The notes below the pieces were generated by a model. The model was not told the DNA's origin, did no database searches, and saw nothing but the letters and a program-made list of their open reading frames with translations. Of a stretch of 64,000 bases of DNA, positions 1-8,900 are shown in pieces. The DNA lies in assembly GCF_019510245.1 (NCBI RefSeq), contig NZ_JAEKKT010000127.1, positions 62,001 through 126,000 on the forward strand, read 5' to 3'. The DNA comes from Streptomyces sp. (GTDB taxonomy: Bacteria > Actinomycetota > Actinomycetes > Streptomycetales > Streptomycetaceae). Positions within the stretch are counted from its first letter, which is position 1. Each line of letters opens with the position of its first letter. The translations under genes and the position numbers were made by a program.

Positions 1-520
1 CGGCGCGGGTGGTGTCGGTCAGCTCGGTCTTCACGCCGTTGGCGTCGGTGACCTTGTAGGACCCGACGGCGGCCTGCTCGTCGGCGTGGCTGAAGCCGAC
101 CGACGTACTGCCGAGGTCGCCCGAGAGCGCGCCGGTCACCGGCAGCACGGGCAGGTCGCCCGCGACCGGGCAGCCCGGGCCCGAGACGTGGGTGAGGCTG
201 AAGCCGGAGATCTTCTTGTCGGCGTACTCGTAGCCGCCGCCGTCGGGGCGGTTCGGCGTCGTGTCCGGACCCCACTGGACCATGCCGGCCGGCATGTCGG
301 GGCCGGGGAAGGTGTCCACCGCACCGGAGGTGCCGATGAGGGGGTTGACGAGGGACGCGGGGTCGGTCACGAGGGCCGGCGTCCCGGCGCTCGCGGCCAG
401 GGCGCTTCCCGTCGCCGAGAGCGGCAGGGCTGCCATGCCCAGGACGCAGACCACGGCAAGGCGTCGGCGGAATCTGGCTCGGGTGGAGGGTGGTGCGGCT
501 GAACGTCGGGGTCTCACCAT
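1..520 (-). CDS. GH92 alpha-1,2-mannosidase, N-terminal part (cut by window edge)
   Basis: Leftward partial gene whose first 173 codons are visible. It starts at an ATG at 520 preceded by GGAGGCAACCG. Residues 1-45 look like an export signal: arginines around residues 13-20, a hydrophobic stretch, then SALAASA. The following sequence matches the start of family 92 glycosidases: NPLIGT, TFPGPDMPAGMVQWGPD, GGYEYADKKI and GFSLTHVSGPGC. Family members are secreted exo-alpha-mannosidases acting on alpha-1,2-linked mannose in glycans. The catalytic half lies outside the window. A palindrome at 624-637 lies in its upstream region. The family call is firm; the exact linkage specificity is inferred. 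Confidence 0.85.
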   Translation of the reverse strand, partial: MVRPRRSAAPPSTRARFRRRLAVVCVLGMAALPLSATGSALAASAGTPALVTDPASLVNPLIGTSGAVDTFPGPDMPAGMVQWGPDTTPNRPDGGGYEYADKKISGFSLTHVSGPGCPVAGDLPVLPVTGALSGDLGSTSVGFSHADEQAAVGSYKVTDANGVKTELTDTTRA

Positions 521-623
521 CGGTTGCCTCCGCAGCGGTTCGTGCTTCGCACATCAGGTGTCGGCGCGCCGAAAGTCACCGGAATGCCGGCGACAGGCAA
601 CGAATCCGGTCGCTCCCACGGCC

Positions 624-637
624 TGACAACGTTGCCA
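624..637. promoter_or_regulatory. LacI-type operator-like palindrome upstream of the GH92 gene
   Basis: The 14-mer TGACAACGTTGCCA is symmetric at 12 of 14 positions around a CG centre, the usual shape of LacI-family operators. It lies about 100 bp upstream of the mannosidase start, where a sugar-responsive repressor would be expected. No LacI gene is in the window, so the regulator is unknown. Confidence 0.35.
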
Positions 638-781
638 TGCACGAGAGTTGAGTGAAACGCCTGTGCTTGCGGCGTGTCAACGAGGTCAACAAGACTTTCT
701 GGTCGCGAAGTTCACGAAGAGTCGTACGCCGGGCTCGATGCCCGTGTTGCTTGCGCGAGTTACGGCTCCCCGGCAACGCCC

Positions 782-1435
782 CTACAGCCCCCGGGTGACG
801 AGGCCGAGTGCGCCGGCGAGTTGCTCGCGGTGCCTGCGCAGCGCCTCGGGGGTGACGCCCTGCCCGGCCACGGCCCGGGCGACACCGTCGGTCGCCACCT
901 TCAGCACGGCGCTCATGGTGGCGGCCCGCATCCGGACGTCGACCGAGTCGGCGGACTCGCCCGCGCGTTCGGCGAGCACTTCGGCGAACGTGTCCTCCGC
1001 ACGCTCCCGCAGCACCAGGTAGACGGCCCGCAGCGCCGGTTCGTCGTGGGTCAGCCGGATCACGGTGAGAACCGCCTCGGCGTCCCTGCCGGACGACGGG
1101 TCGAGGGCGGGCCGGTAGGCGGTGCGCAGGTGGTCGGTGAGGTCGACGCCGGGCGGCCAGGCGCGCAGGACCGCCCGGAAGGCCTCGATCGACTGGGTGA
1201 GCAGCGGCTCCACACAGCCCTCCTTGCTGGGGAAGCAGCGCCACAGCGTGCGCTCCGAGACGCCGGCCGCCCGCGCGATCTGCTCGCCGGAGGTGGCGGC
1301 CACGCCCTGTGCGGCGAAGAGCCGGACCGCGTGACGGGAGATGTCCAGGCGCTGCCGCTGCCGTTGCCGGTCGCTGACCGGGGGCCGTCCCCGGCGGGGC
1401 GCCATCGGGCCACTGTCCGCCGTCACGTCCTCCAT
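782..1435 (-). CDS. TetR/AcrR-family transcriptional regulator
   Basis: A 217-residue repressor-type protein. The N-terminal helix-turn-helix is visible (ISRHAVRLFAAQGVAATSGE, then IARAAGVSERTLWRCFPSKE), followed by an all-helical ligand-binding half. The ATG at 1435 was chosen; an internal ATG at 1405 (MAPRRGRPP) is an alternative. The frame stays open to 1561, but that extension would run through the shared operator and promoter. It is transcribed away from the P450 at 1560, and a 21-bp palindrome between the two genes is the likely binding site. It probably represses itself and the P450; the ligand is unknown. Confidence 0.88.
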   Translation of the reverse strand: MEDVTADSGPMAPRRGRPPVSDRQRQRQRLDISRHAVRLFAAQGVAATSGEQIARAAGVSERTLWRCFPSKEGCVEPLLTQSIEAFRAVLRAWPPGVDLTDHLRTAYRPALDPSSGRDAEAVLTVIRLTHDEPALRAVYLVLRERAEDTFAEVLAERAGESADSVDVRMRAATMSAVLKVATDGVARAVAGQGVTPEALRRHREQLAGALGLVTRGL

Positions 1436-1483
1436 CGGGTGATCCAACCACGCCGGAGCCGTGGGGCGACTGGCCGAAAACAT

Positions 1484-1504
1484 TATTGGCAGTGACTGAC
1501 AATA
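1484..1504. promoter_or_regulatory. 21-bp palindromic operator between TetR and P450 genes
   Basis: TATTGGCAGTGACTGACAATA reads TATTGnCAGTnACTGnCAATA. All positions are symmetric except the centre and one pair. It contains a TTGGCA hexamer that could serve as -35 for the rightward P450 gene, so repressor binding would block the promoter. It is AT-rich compared with its surroundings. The site is seen directly; its assignment to the adjacent TetR protein is inferred. Confidence 0.7.
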
Positions 1505-1559
1505 AAGTGTTACGGTCGAAATGCCGGAAGATCGCGTTCCGAGGTCCAGGAGGAGGACC

Positions 1560-2771
1560 ATGAACGGTGCCGCCGAGCGTTCCCGACTGCCCTTCGCACG
1601 GCCGAACGTGCTCGATCTCGCCCCCCTCTACGAGGTGCTGCGCCGGGAGGCGCCGATCACGCCGGTCACCACACCGGCCGGGGATCCGGCCTGGCTGGTC
1701 ACCCGTTTCGAGGAGGTCCGCGACCTCCTCGGCGACAAGCGGCTCGGCCGCTCCCATCCCGAGCCGGAGCGGGCGTCCCGGATCACCAGCGCCGCGGTGC
1801 AGGAGGGCCCCTCGGGCAATTACGCCACCGAGGAGGCCGACCACACCCGGATGCGCCGGCTGCTGACCCCGGCCTTCTCCGCCCGGCGCATGGTGATGCT
1901 CTCCGATCACGTACGGGAGCTGGTGGACGGCTGCATCGACCGGCTGCTCGCCGAGCGTGCCACGGCGCCGGACGGGGTGGTCGACCTGCATGCCGGGCTG
2001 GCCTTCCCGGTGCCCGTCGCGGTCATCTGCCGGCTCCTCGGCGTGCCCGAGACCGACCGCGAGCACTTCGCCTCACTGTCGGCGCGCATGGCCGACTACG
2101 CCATCGGGGACGCGGCCGAACAGGCCCGGGAGGAGTTCAACGAGTACATGACGACGCTCGCCGAGGCCAAACGCGACCGGCCCGGCGAGGACGTCATCTC
2201 CGACCTGGTACGCGCCCAGAGCGCCGACGCGGACTTCGACTACTCCGAGATGATCAGGCTCTGCGTCGGACTGCTGTTCGCCGGCCACGAGACCACCGTC
2301 AACCGCATCGGGCTCGGCACCCTCTTCCTGCTCACCCGCCCCGGCCAGTGGCGGGCGCTGACCGCCGACCCGGCCGGCCGCGTCAACGCCACCGTCGAGG
2401 AGATCATGCGCCTGGGCGCACCCGGCGACCTCGGCCTGCTGCGCTACGCCCACGCGGACGTCGACGTCGCCGGGGTGACCATCCGCAGCGGCGACGCCGT
2501 GATCCTCTCCGTCAACTCGGCCAACCGCGACGCGTCCGTCTACACCGACGCCGAGACCTTCGACCCCGACCGTCCGGAACGCAACCACCTCGGATTCGGC
2601 CACGGCCCCCACTTCTGCATCGGGGCGAGCCTGGCCCGCACCGAGCTGCGCATCGTCTTCGCCGCCCTGGCCGAGCGCCTGCCCGGTCTGCGGCTCGCCA
2701 AGGACGTCGACGACCTCGCCATGCGCACCACCCTCACCGGCGGGGTCAGCGAGCTGCCCGTGACCTGGTGA
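1560..2771 (+). CDS. Cytochrome P450 (bacterial class, CYP107-like)
   Basis: A 403-residue soluble haem monooxygenase. The ATG at 1560 follows a strong AGGAGG; an in-frame ATG at 1521 lacks such a site. Hallmarks are the I-helix oxygen-activation motif (LLFAGHETT), the K-helix ExxR (EIMR) and the haem-ligand loop FGHGPHFCIG, with the cysteine near residue 353. No ferredoxin or reductase gene is adjacent, so it must borrow redox partners. It is paired divergently with a TetR gene, suggesting ligand-induced expression, perhaps for xenobiotic or secondary-metabolite oxidation. The substrate cannot be told from sequence. Confidence 0.93.
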   Translation: MNGAAERSRLPFARPNVLDLAPLYEVLRREAPITPVTTPAGDPAWLVTRFEEVRDLLGDKRLGRSHPEPERASRITSAAVQEGPSGNYATEEADHTRMRRLLTPAFSARRMVMLSDHVRELVDGCIDRLLAERATAPDGVVDLHAGLAFPVPVAVICRLLGVPETDREHFASLSARMADYAIGDAAEQAREEFNEYMTTLAEAKRDRPGEDVISDLVRAQSADADFDYSEMIRLCVGLLFAGHETTVNRIGLGTLFLLTRPGQWRALTADPAGRVNATVEEIMRLGAPGDLGLLRYAHADVDVAGVTIRSGDAVILSVNSANRDASVYTDAETFDPDRPERNHLGFGHGPHFCIGASLARTELRIVFAALAERLPGLRLAKDVDDLAMRTTLTGGVSELPVTW

Positions 2772-2837
2772 GGCACCGCCCGGACAGGGGCGTGGTGCGG
2801 ACCGGCCGTGGGGCCGGGCCGCGCCACGCCCGCCGGG

Positions 2838-5783
2838 TCATCCCTCGTCGCGCAGCCGGGCCGCCAGGCTGGTCAGCGCCTCGGTCTCCTCGGTGTGGCC
2901 GAGGGCGGTGAGCCGGGAGACCGCTTTGTCCAGGCGGGCGAGGGCCGGAGCGGGGCGTTCCAGGTAGCGGCCCTCCACGACGGCCGAGAGCCGGACGCAC
3001 TCGGCCCACTCACCGACGTGGTCCCTGTCGTGGGACCCGGGTTCGGGTTCGCCGAGCAGGGTGAGCGCCTCGTCCAGGGCGGTCAGGGCGGTCTCGTACT
3101 CGTGGGCGTAGGCGTTGACCCGCCCGTGCTCGTAGGCGAGGGCGCTGTCCAGGTCGCGGCCCCGGGCCTGGTACCCCGCCTCGCGGGCCGCGTCGGCGAT
3201 CCGGCCCGCCTCGGCGAGCAGGGCGAGCGCGTCGGCCAGGCCCTCGGCCCCCTGGTGCTGGGCCTGGAGGCGGGCGAGTTCGCGCAGGCAGCTGCTGAGC
3301 TGCTCGTAGCGCGGGTCCCGGGCGTGCGCGGCGAGGGCCTGGTCGGCGGCCTCGCGGGCCCGGCCGAACTCGCCGGACTCGGCGAGGACCACGGCGGTCT
3401 CCGCGGCGATCATGGCGTGGCTGCCGGGGTCGTCGTCCCAGCCCGCCGACTCGGCCGCGAGGGCGGCGTACTCGGCGGTGGCGGCCTTGAGGTCCTCCCC
3501 CGCGTGCAGCGCGCGGGCGCGGATCAGACGCAGCTGGGCCGTGAGCCGGTCGTCCAGCTCCCCGGTGGCGACGTCCGGTTCGGCCAGCACGGAGTCGAGC
3601 AGCGCGATGCAGTCCTCGACGCGGCCCAGGTCGAGGCTGAGCTGGGCGGCGTTGTTGTAGGTGCAGAACGCGTCGAACCGGCTGCCGTTGCGCAGCTCCA
3701 GCTCCGCGGAGCGGGTGAGGTGCCGCAGTGCCTCGTCCGGGCGGCCCAGGCGCATGCAGGCCTGGGCCAGATCGGCGTGCAGGCGCGCGGTGCCGGCCGC
3801 GTCGGCCGGCCAGTCGGCGGCCAGTCGCAGGCTCTCGCTGAGGTCCGCGTGCGCGGCCCGGTCGTCCTTGAGGCCGAGCCGGACGCGGCCGCGCAGTGCG
3901 AGCGTGCGGGCCACGTGCCAGGCGGGGCCGTGTGCCTTCAGCAGGTCGAGGAGGGCGTCGAGCTCCGTGACCGCGGCGGGCAGGTCGCCGGTGACCGCGT
4001 ACGTACTGGCCCGCAGCAGGTGGGCGCCGGAGACCTGTCCGGCGATGTCGTGGCGGGTGGCGAAGGCGAGCAGCAGGTCCACCTCGGCGACGACCGGCGC
4101 GCTGTGCTCCTCGCTCCTGGACGCCTGCAACCGCATGCCGAGCGCGGTCGCCCGCAGCCGCAGCAGCCGCGCCTCCTGGTACGGGGCGAGGCCGGTCGAC
4201 TCCTCGTGCAGCCGGACCAGGGCCTCGTGGGCGGCGGTCAGCGCGGCGGCCTGCGCCTCGGCCCCGTCGCCGTGCGCGCCGGGAAGGCCGCCCGCGGGCA
4301 GCAGCGCGCAGGCACGGGCGAGCGCCGCGTGGCCCGGTGCGCCGGCCTCGTCGTACAGGGCCGCCGCCGCCTCGTACAGGGCGGCCGCCTCGTCGAACTT
4401 CTCCTTCTCGCCCGCCCGGCCCGCCTCGTCCTCCAGCAGGTCCGCGCGCAGCCGTACGAGCGGTCCCACGGCCGGGTCGTCGGGGTGGGCGTAGCCGGGG
4501 TCGGCGACGAGCGTGCGCAGCCGGGCCCAGCAGGCCACCGCGTCCGGGTGCCCCGCTTCGTCCAGCTCCCGCGCCCGGACGATGAGTTCGGGCAGCGACT
4601 CGGGGACGGCGGCGGTCGGGCGGACGGCGGCGGTGGGGGCGGACGGCGGAGCCACGTCGTCGAGGGCGCGGGTGCGCAGGGTCAGTTCGAGTGCGTCCAG
4701 GAGGGGGGCGCACTCGAGGCGGGCCCGGCGCCGGTCGGTGTGGGCCGTGGTGCCGTTGCGGGCGTCGAAGCGGGCGGCGAGCTCGTCGGCGCGGCCGCGC
4801 ACCTCGGCGCGCAGGCCGGCCACCGTCCAGGTGCGGCCCGCGAATCCGGCGGCGGGCAGCTCGCCGTGGCCGAGGAGTTCGACGCGCTGGAGGAGGACCT
4901 CGACGCCGGTGAGGAAGGCGAGCAGGTCCAGCGGGGAGTCGACCTCGTCGAACAGGTTGCGGTTCTCGGCGAGGAGTTCCAGACCGCGGGCCTCGTTGCC
5001 GGTGAGCGCGCAGAACTCCAGGTGGCGGCCGACCTCGCCGGACATCGAGGGGTTGCGGCGGCAGGCGCGGTAGCCGCTGAGGTGCAGTGCGCGGGCCTGG
5101 TCGGCGCGGTCGGCGCGCAGCAGCGGGAGGAGCGCGTACGAGACGGAGCGGGCGGGCTCCTCCTGGCAGGACTCCGTCCCGTCCAGGACGGGCTCCCAGG
5201 TGCGCAGCGCCCGCTCGTCGTCGTCCGCGGCGAGGTGGTAGAGGGCGCGGTCGCAGATCTCGCAGGCCTCGCAGTCGCTGAGCCGGGTGCGGGTGCGCCC
5301 CGCCCACAGTTCGTAGGCGAGGCCGGTGTCCTCGCCGACGTGGGCGGCGAGCCGGTAGGCCTGTGCGTAGTAGGGCTGGAGCTCGAGGCCGGCCTTCTCG
5401 TACCGGTCGCGCATCTCGGTCAGCCACTGGCGCAGACTCGCGAGGGGTATCTCGGGCAGCGCGACCAGGGCGTTGGCCACCCACTTGAACCGCCAGAACA
5501 GCATGTGCCGCAGCCGCTCGTCGAAGACGTCGGGCTGCTCGTCGAAGAGGGTGAGCAGGCGGGCGAAGACGACGGGCGACTTACGGGGTTCGGAGCCGTA
5601 GGTGTAGGCCTCCTGGAGTTCGAGGAGCGCGTGGACGAGCGCGCGGGGTTCCGCGAACTGCTCGGCGGCCTCGGCGAGTTCCTCGGCCGTGACGGTGCGG
5701 GTACGGCCGTACGGGCGCCGGTCGTTCTCCTGAAGCGCCTGGTACAGCTCGTCCGTGTTCTGGGGGTGGGGTGCGGAGGGCAT
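2838..5783 (-). CDS. Large tetratricopeptide-type helical repeat protein
   Basis: A 981-residue, Ala/Leu/Glu-rich protein with no signal peptide or membrane segment. From about residue 450 to the end it shows repeated helical-hairpin (TPR-like) units such as LADLAQACMRLGRPDEALRH. The N-terminal third is less regular and holds a cysteine cluster (DCEACEIC) that could bind metal or be redox-active. The ATG at 5783 lies two bases after the stop of the HSP90-family gene, with AAGGA inside that gene's end, so the two are almost surely translationally coupled. TPR proteins act as docking scaffolds, so a role as partner or client adaptor of the HSP90 homologue is inferred. Confidence 0.85.
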   Translation of the reverse strand: MPSAPHPQNTDELYQALQENDRRPYGRTRTVTAEELAEAAEQFAEPRALVHALLELQEAYTYGSEPRKSPVVFARLLTLFDEQPDVFDERLRHMLFWRFKWVANALVALPEIPLASLRQWLTEMRDRYEKAGLELQPYYAQAYRLAAHVGEDTGLAYELWAGRTRTRLSDCEACEICDRALYHLAADDDERALRTWEPVLDGTESCQEEPARSVSYALLPLLRADRADQARALHLSGYRACRRNPSMSGEVGRHLEFCALTGNEARGLELLAENRNLFDEVDSPLDLLAFLTGVEVLLQRVELLGHGELPAAGFAGRTWTVAGLRAEVRGRADELAARFDARNGTTAHTDRRRARLECAPLLDALELTLRTRALDDVAPPSAPTAAVRPTAAVPESLPELIVRARELDEAGHPDAVACWARLRTLVADPGYAHPDDPAVGPLVRLRADLLEDEAGRAGEKEKFDEAAALYEAAAALYDEAGAPGHAALARACALLPAGGLPGAHGDGAEAQAAALTAAHEALVRLHEESTGLAPYQEARLLRLRATALGMRLQASRSEEHSAPVVAEVDLLLAFATRHDIAGQVSGAHLLRASTYAVTGDLPAAVTELDALLDLLKAHGPAWHVARTLALRGRVRLGLKDDRAAHADLSESLRLAADWPADAAGTARLHADLAQACMRLGRPDEALRHLTRSAELELRNGSRFDAFCTYNNAAQLSLDLGRVEDCIALLDSVLAEPDVATGELDDRLTAQLRLIRARALHAGEDLKAATAEYAALAAESAGWDDDPGSHAMIAAETAVVLAESGEFGRAREAADQALAAHARDPRYEQLSSCLRELARLQAQHQGAEGLADALALLAEAGRIADAAREAGYQARGRDLDSALAYEHGRVNAYAHEYETALTALDEALTLLGEPEPGSHDRDHVGEWAECVRLSAVVEGRYLERPAPALARLDKAVSRLTALGHTEETEALTSLAARLRDEG

Positions 5784-5785
5784 CG

Positions 5786-7633
5786 TCAGCTGTCCTTGCG
5801 GAGGGCGTGGGCGAGGAGATCGAGGAAGGAGCGGTTGATGAGGCTCGACTCGGCGGGCCTGAGCGGGCGCCGGGACAGCATCGCGGCCTGCCCGTAGAGG
5901 GCTTCGGCGCTGGTGCGGGCCAGTTCGGGCTCGTCGATGGTGACCGCGGTGCGGACCAGCGGGTTGAGCTGGTTGAGGATCAGCTGGGCCCGCGGGGCCT
6001 CCTGGCGCAGGTGGCCGAGGATGTCGCCCCACACGCCGCCCTGCTGCTCGCGGGCGAGCTGGGAGCGGGTGCGCTCGTGCCGGGCCTCACGGCTGTCGAG
6101 GAGGAGGGCGGGGGCGGAGGCGGGCTGGAAGGTGCGCAGGGCGACGTCGCAGTCGAAGACGGCGAGGGCGTCGCGGGCCTGCGCGAGGTAGGCCGCGGCG
6201 GCGAGTTCCGTCTCCCGGTCGACGGGGTCGAGGTGGGCGGTGAGGGTGCCCGGGTCGAGGTCGGCGACGGCGACCTCGGGCCTGATCTCCGGCAGCCGGT
6301 GGACCAGTTCGCGGTCGTAGGTGTAGCCGCCGTTGACGACGCCGAGCCCGGCGGCCCCGGCGATCGCCGCCACCTGCCGGAACTCCTCGACGCTGGAGGT
6401 CACCAGCACGGTGCGGTGGGTGCGCGCGAACTCGTCGAGGGTGGCGTGTCCGTCGGTGGTCTCGAACGGCAGCCACGGCAGCAGCATCCGCAGGATCTCG
6501 TCGTCGTGCACGGCCAGCGACTTCACGGCCAGGTGGTGGGTCTGCAGGAAGCGGCCGAGGAGGTCGGGATCGCTGGCGGCGGTCCGGGCGATCCAGGCGC
6601 GCAGCCGTTCGGCGAGCGCGTCACGGACCGCGGCGAGGGTGTCGTCCTCGTAGAGGGACTCCCGGGAGGCGGTGGGGCGCAGGCTCTCGGCGTCGAGGAC
6701 GCAGCGGACGAAGAACGCCCACTCGGGCAGGATCTCCTCGGCCTGCTCGGACAGCAGCATGCCCTTGACGTGCACGCGGTGGCCGTGGCGGCGCCCGGCC
6801 GGCACCGCCTCGGGGAGCACGCACGCGATGCCCTTCAGGCCCACGGCCGGCAGGTCCAGGTCGATGGTGTCCAGCGGCGTGAAGCCGAAGATCTCCTCGC
6901 CGTACGCGGCGAGCGCACGGGAGCGTGCCCCCGGTGTGGGATAGCTGCGCGCCCAGGGTGCGGGCTCGGGGTTGACGGGGGCGGCCGGGCCGCCGGAGCC
7001 GTCGTCGAAGGTCACCGGGTGGCGCAGCAGGGAGCCGAAGTGCCGTGCGAGTTCCTGTACTTGGACCGGCCGGGTCCACTCGCCCGCGTCGGCGCGGGGC
7101 GTGAGCGTGACGGTGGTGCCGGGCCGGGGGCGGGCGGAGGCGGGCAGGGCGCGGACGGTGTAGCTGCCGTCGCCGCGGCCCCGCCACTCCACGGCGGGCG
7201 CGTCGGGGGTGCGGGCGGAACGGCTGACGACGTGGATCTCGTCGGCGACCAGGAAGCAGGAGAGCAGGCCGATGCCGAACTGGCCGATGAAGTCGGCCCG
7301 TTGCTCGGCGACCTGTTCTGCCCGCTTGCTGCTGCGGCCGATGGTGGCGAGGAAGGTGTGCACGTCGGCCTCGGTGAGACCGACCCCGTCGTCCTCCACC
7401 CGGACCACCGCACCGTCGGCGTACAGGCGGATGCCGAACGCGTCGGCGGCGGCGCCCGGTTCGAGGCCGTGCCGGGCAGTCAGCGCGTCCACCGCGTTCT
7501 GCAGGAGTTCGCGCAGGTAGACGCGGGGGCTGGAGTAGAGGTGGTGGGAGAGGAGGTCGACGAGGCCGCGCAGGTCCACCTGGAAGGTGCGGTCGGCGCC
7601 GGCCGGGCTCGCGGGGGTGTGGGGCAGAGTCAT
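5786..7633 (-). CDS. HSP90-family (HtpG-like) ATPase
   Basis: A 615-residue homologue of the HtpG chaperone. The GHKL ATP-binding fold shows the catalytic-Glu helix (RELLQNAVDA), DDGVGL and GQFGIGLLSCFLVAD. The middle domain keeps FVRCVLDAESLRPTASRESL, matching the HtpG FVRG...SRE region with its arginine. A C-terminal dimerisation-like part follows (LILNQLNPLVRT). Length is close to E. coli HtpG, but sequence is divergent, so it is best called an HSP90-family paralogue. The ATG at 7633 was used; a GTG directly before it is possible. It sits between a helical-repeat gene and the TPR gene, both on the same strand. ATP-driven remodelling of a dedicated client is the likely role. Confidence 0.9.
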   Translation of the reverse strand: MTLPHTPASPAGADRTFQVDLRGLVDLLSHHLYSSPRVYLRELLQNAVDALTARHGLEPGAAADAFGIRLYADGAVVRVEDDGVGLTEADVHTFLATIGRSSKRAEQVAEQRADFIGQFGIGLLSCFLVADEIHVVSRSARTPDAPAVEWRGRGDGSYTVRALPASARPRPGTTVTLTPRADAGEWTRPVQVQELARHFGSLLRHPVTFDDGSGGPAAPVNPEPAPWARSYPTPGARSRALAAYGEEIFGFTPLDTIDLDLPAVGLKGIACVLPEAVPAGRRHGHRVHVKGMLLSEQAEEILPEWAFFVRCVLDAESLRPTASRESLYEDDTLAAVRDALAERLRAWIARTAASDPDLLGRFLQTHHLAVKSLAVHDDEILRMLLPWLPFETTDGHATLDEFARTHRTVLVTSSVEEFRQVAAIAGAAGLGVVNGGYTYDRELVHRLPEIRPEVAVADLDPGTLTAHLDPVDRETELAAAAYLAQARDALAVFDCDVALRTFQPASAPALLLDSREARHERTRSQLAREQQGGVWGDILGHLRQEAPRAQLILNQLNPLVRTAVTIDEPELARTSAEALYGQAAMLSRRPLRPAESSLINRSFLDLLAHALRKDS

Positions 7634-7718
7634 CACAGAGTCCGGGGTGGGGTGATCGAGGGGTGGCGGGCGGAAGGTGTGCCGGGCGGCGCGAGAGGCA
7701 CCGGGGACGGCGGCCGGC

Positions 7719-8702
7719 TCAGGCGCGGCTCCGGAAGCGGGCGTACGTCTTCTCCGGCTGCGCCATGTAGGTCCAGGGCCACCGGGTGTAGGCGCCGTCC
7801 AGCTCGTGGTAGACCCGCGGGGCCACGACGCTCTCGGCGGACAGGGACAGGGCCATGGCGAAGATGTTGAAGTCCTCCTGCCAGCCCGGGCGCCGCCGGT
7901 AGCCGGGGTGGAGGATGCTGCGCTTGGCCGCGTCCCTCAACTCGCCCTGGATCTCCGGGGTGTCGAGGCAGTTCTTGTCGTCCGACTCCACCCAGTCCTC
8001 GATGTGGGCCATGGCGACCACGCAGCCGAGGCGATGGCCGTCGGGAGCGCCGGCGAACGCCTCGCGCGCGAACTCCAGGGCCTGGCCCGGCTCGCCGTGC
8101 CACCTGGGCTGGAGGTGCGACACCCACTCGATGTGGGTCGCCAGGTCCAGCGGGTCGCGGCGCAGGGCGGCGCCGAGCCGGGCCTCGTTGACGGCGGTGC
8201 CCACCGACATGCCGCGGCCCGAGGTGAGCAGGCGCCGCCACGGCGTGATCCACTCCGGCCGCAGCTCGGCGGCTTCGAGCAGGTGCTCCTCCGCGATCCG
8301 GAGCCGCTCGTAGAAGACGCGCCACTGATCCCGCGAGACGTCCGTGGCACGCGCGGAGGTGCGCGCCTCCCAGCCCCAGCTGATGTGCCGCGCCCCGGAT
8401 ATCAGCAGGGCCGTCGCCCGGTGCTCCTTGTCCTCCTCGGCGGCCCGGCCGATCCACTCCTGCAGGCCGTCGACGTCGGACAGCTCACCCAGCACCTGGT
8501 GGTCGCGTCCGAGATCGAAGTGGGCCGACGCCATCTTGACCGCGTCCCAGTCCCCCGACTCCGCGGCCACCAGCAGCGCCATGACCCGGGTGTCCCCGAG
8601 GAACTGCAGCTTGTACACCCCGTTCTGCCGGCGCGGCGCGGGAAGCGCGTGCGGGTCCGCCGCCGGTCTCTCCCCGCCCCTGCCGAACAGCCTGCCGAAC
8701 AT
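7719..8702 (-). CDS. Conserved helical protein of unknown function
   Basis: A 327-residue cytoplasmic protein starting at an ATG at 8702 with GGGGAGG upstream. It has no signal peptide or catalytic motif that I recognise. The sequence is rich in Trp, Arg and Ala and looks like irregular helical repeats, with segments such as ALLVAAESGDWDAVK and LGAALRRDPLDLATH, reminiscent of TPR-like work-unit proteins in streptomycetes. It lies 85 bp upstream of the HSP90-family gene on the same strand with no obvious terminator between, so it may be the first gene of a three-gene unit. Function is not assigned. Confidence 0.75.
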   Translation of the reverse strand: MFGRLFGRGGERPAADPHALPAPRRQNGVYKLQFLGDTRVMALLVAAESGDWDAVKMASAHFDLGRDHQVLGELSDVDGLQEWIGRAAEEDKEHRATALLISGARHISWGWEARTSARATDVSRDQWRVFYERLRIAEEHLLEAAELRPEWITPWRRLLTSGRGMSVGTAVNEARLGAALRRDPLDLATHIEWVSHLQPRWHGEPGQALEFAREAFAGAPDGHRLGCVVAMAHIEDWVESDDKNCLDTPEIQGELRDAAKRSILHPGYRRRPGWQEDFNIFAMALSLSAESVVAPRVYHELDGAYTRWPWTYMAQPEKTYARFRSRA

Positions 8703-8900
8703 GCCGCGCCCTCCCCAGGTTCCGCGTGATCATTCCGGTGCAGCATAAGGGGGCCCACTGACATCGTTTCCACAGAGTTTTCACCGGGGGCGCACGGAGA
8801 CCGGTCCCGCCGGCCGAGTACCGGTCCCCAACTGCCGCGTACCGGGCGCGACGACAGGGGTTTCAGCGGCGACGGCGGGTTCGGCGGCGATGGACGCCTT

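Noticed and set aside
2808..5897. Very long open frames opposite the TPR and HSP90 genes (about 1000 and 700 codons)
   Set aside because: They arise from the codon bias of the real genes on the other strand. Their composition (Gly/Val/Arg/Gln-rich, no domain) is that of antisense shadows, and they lack ribosome sites.
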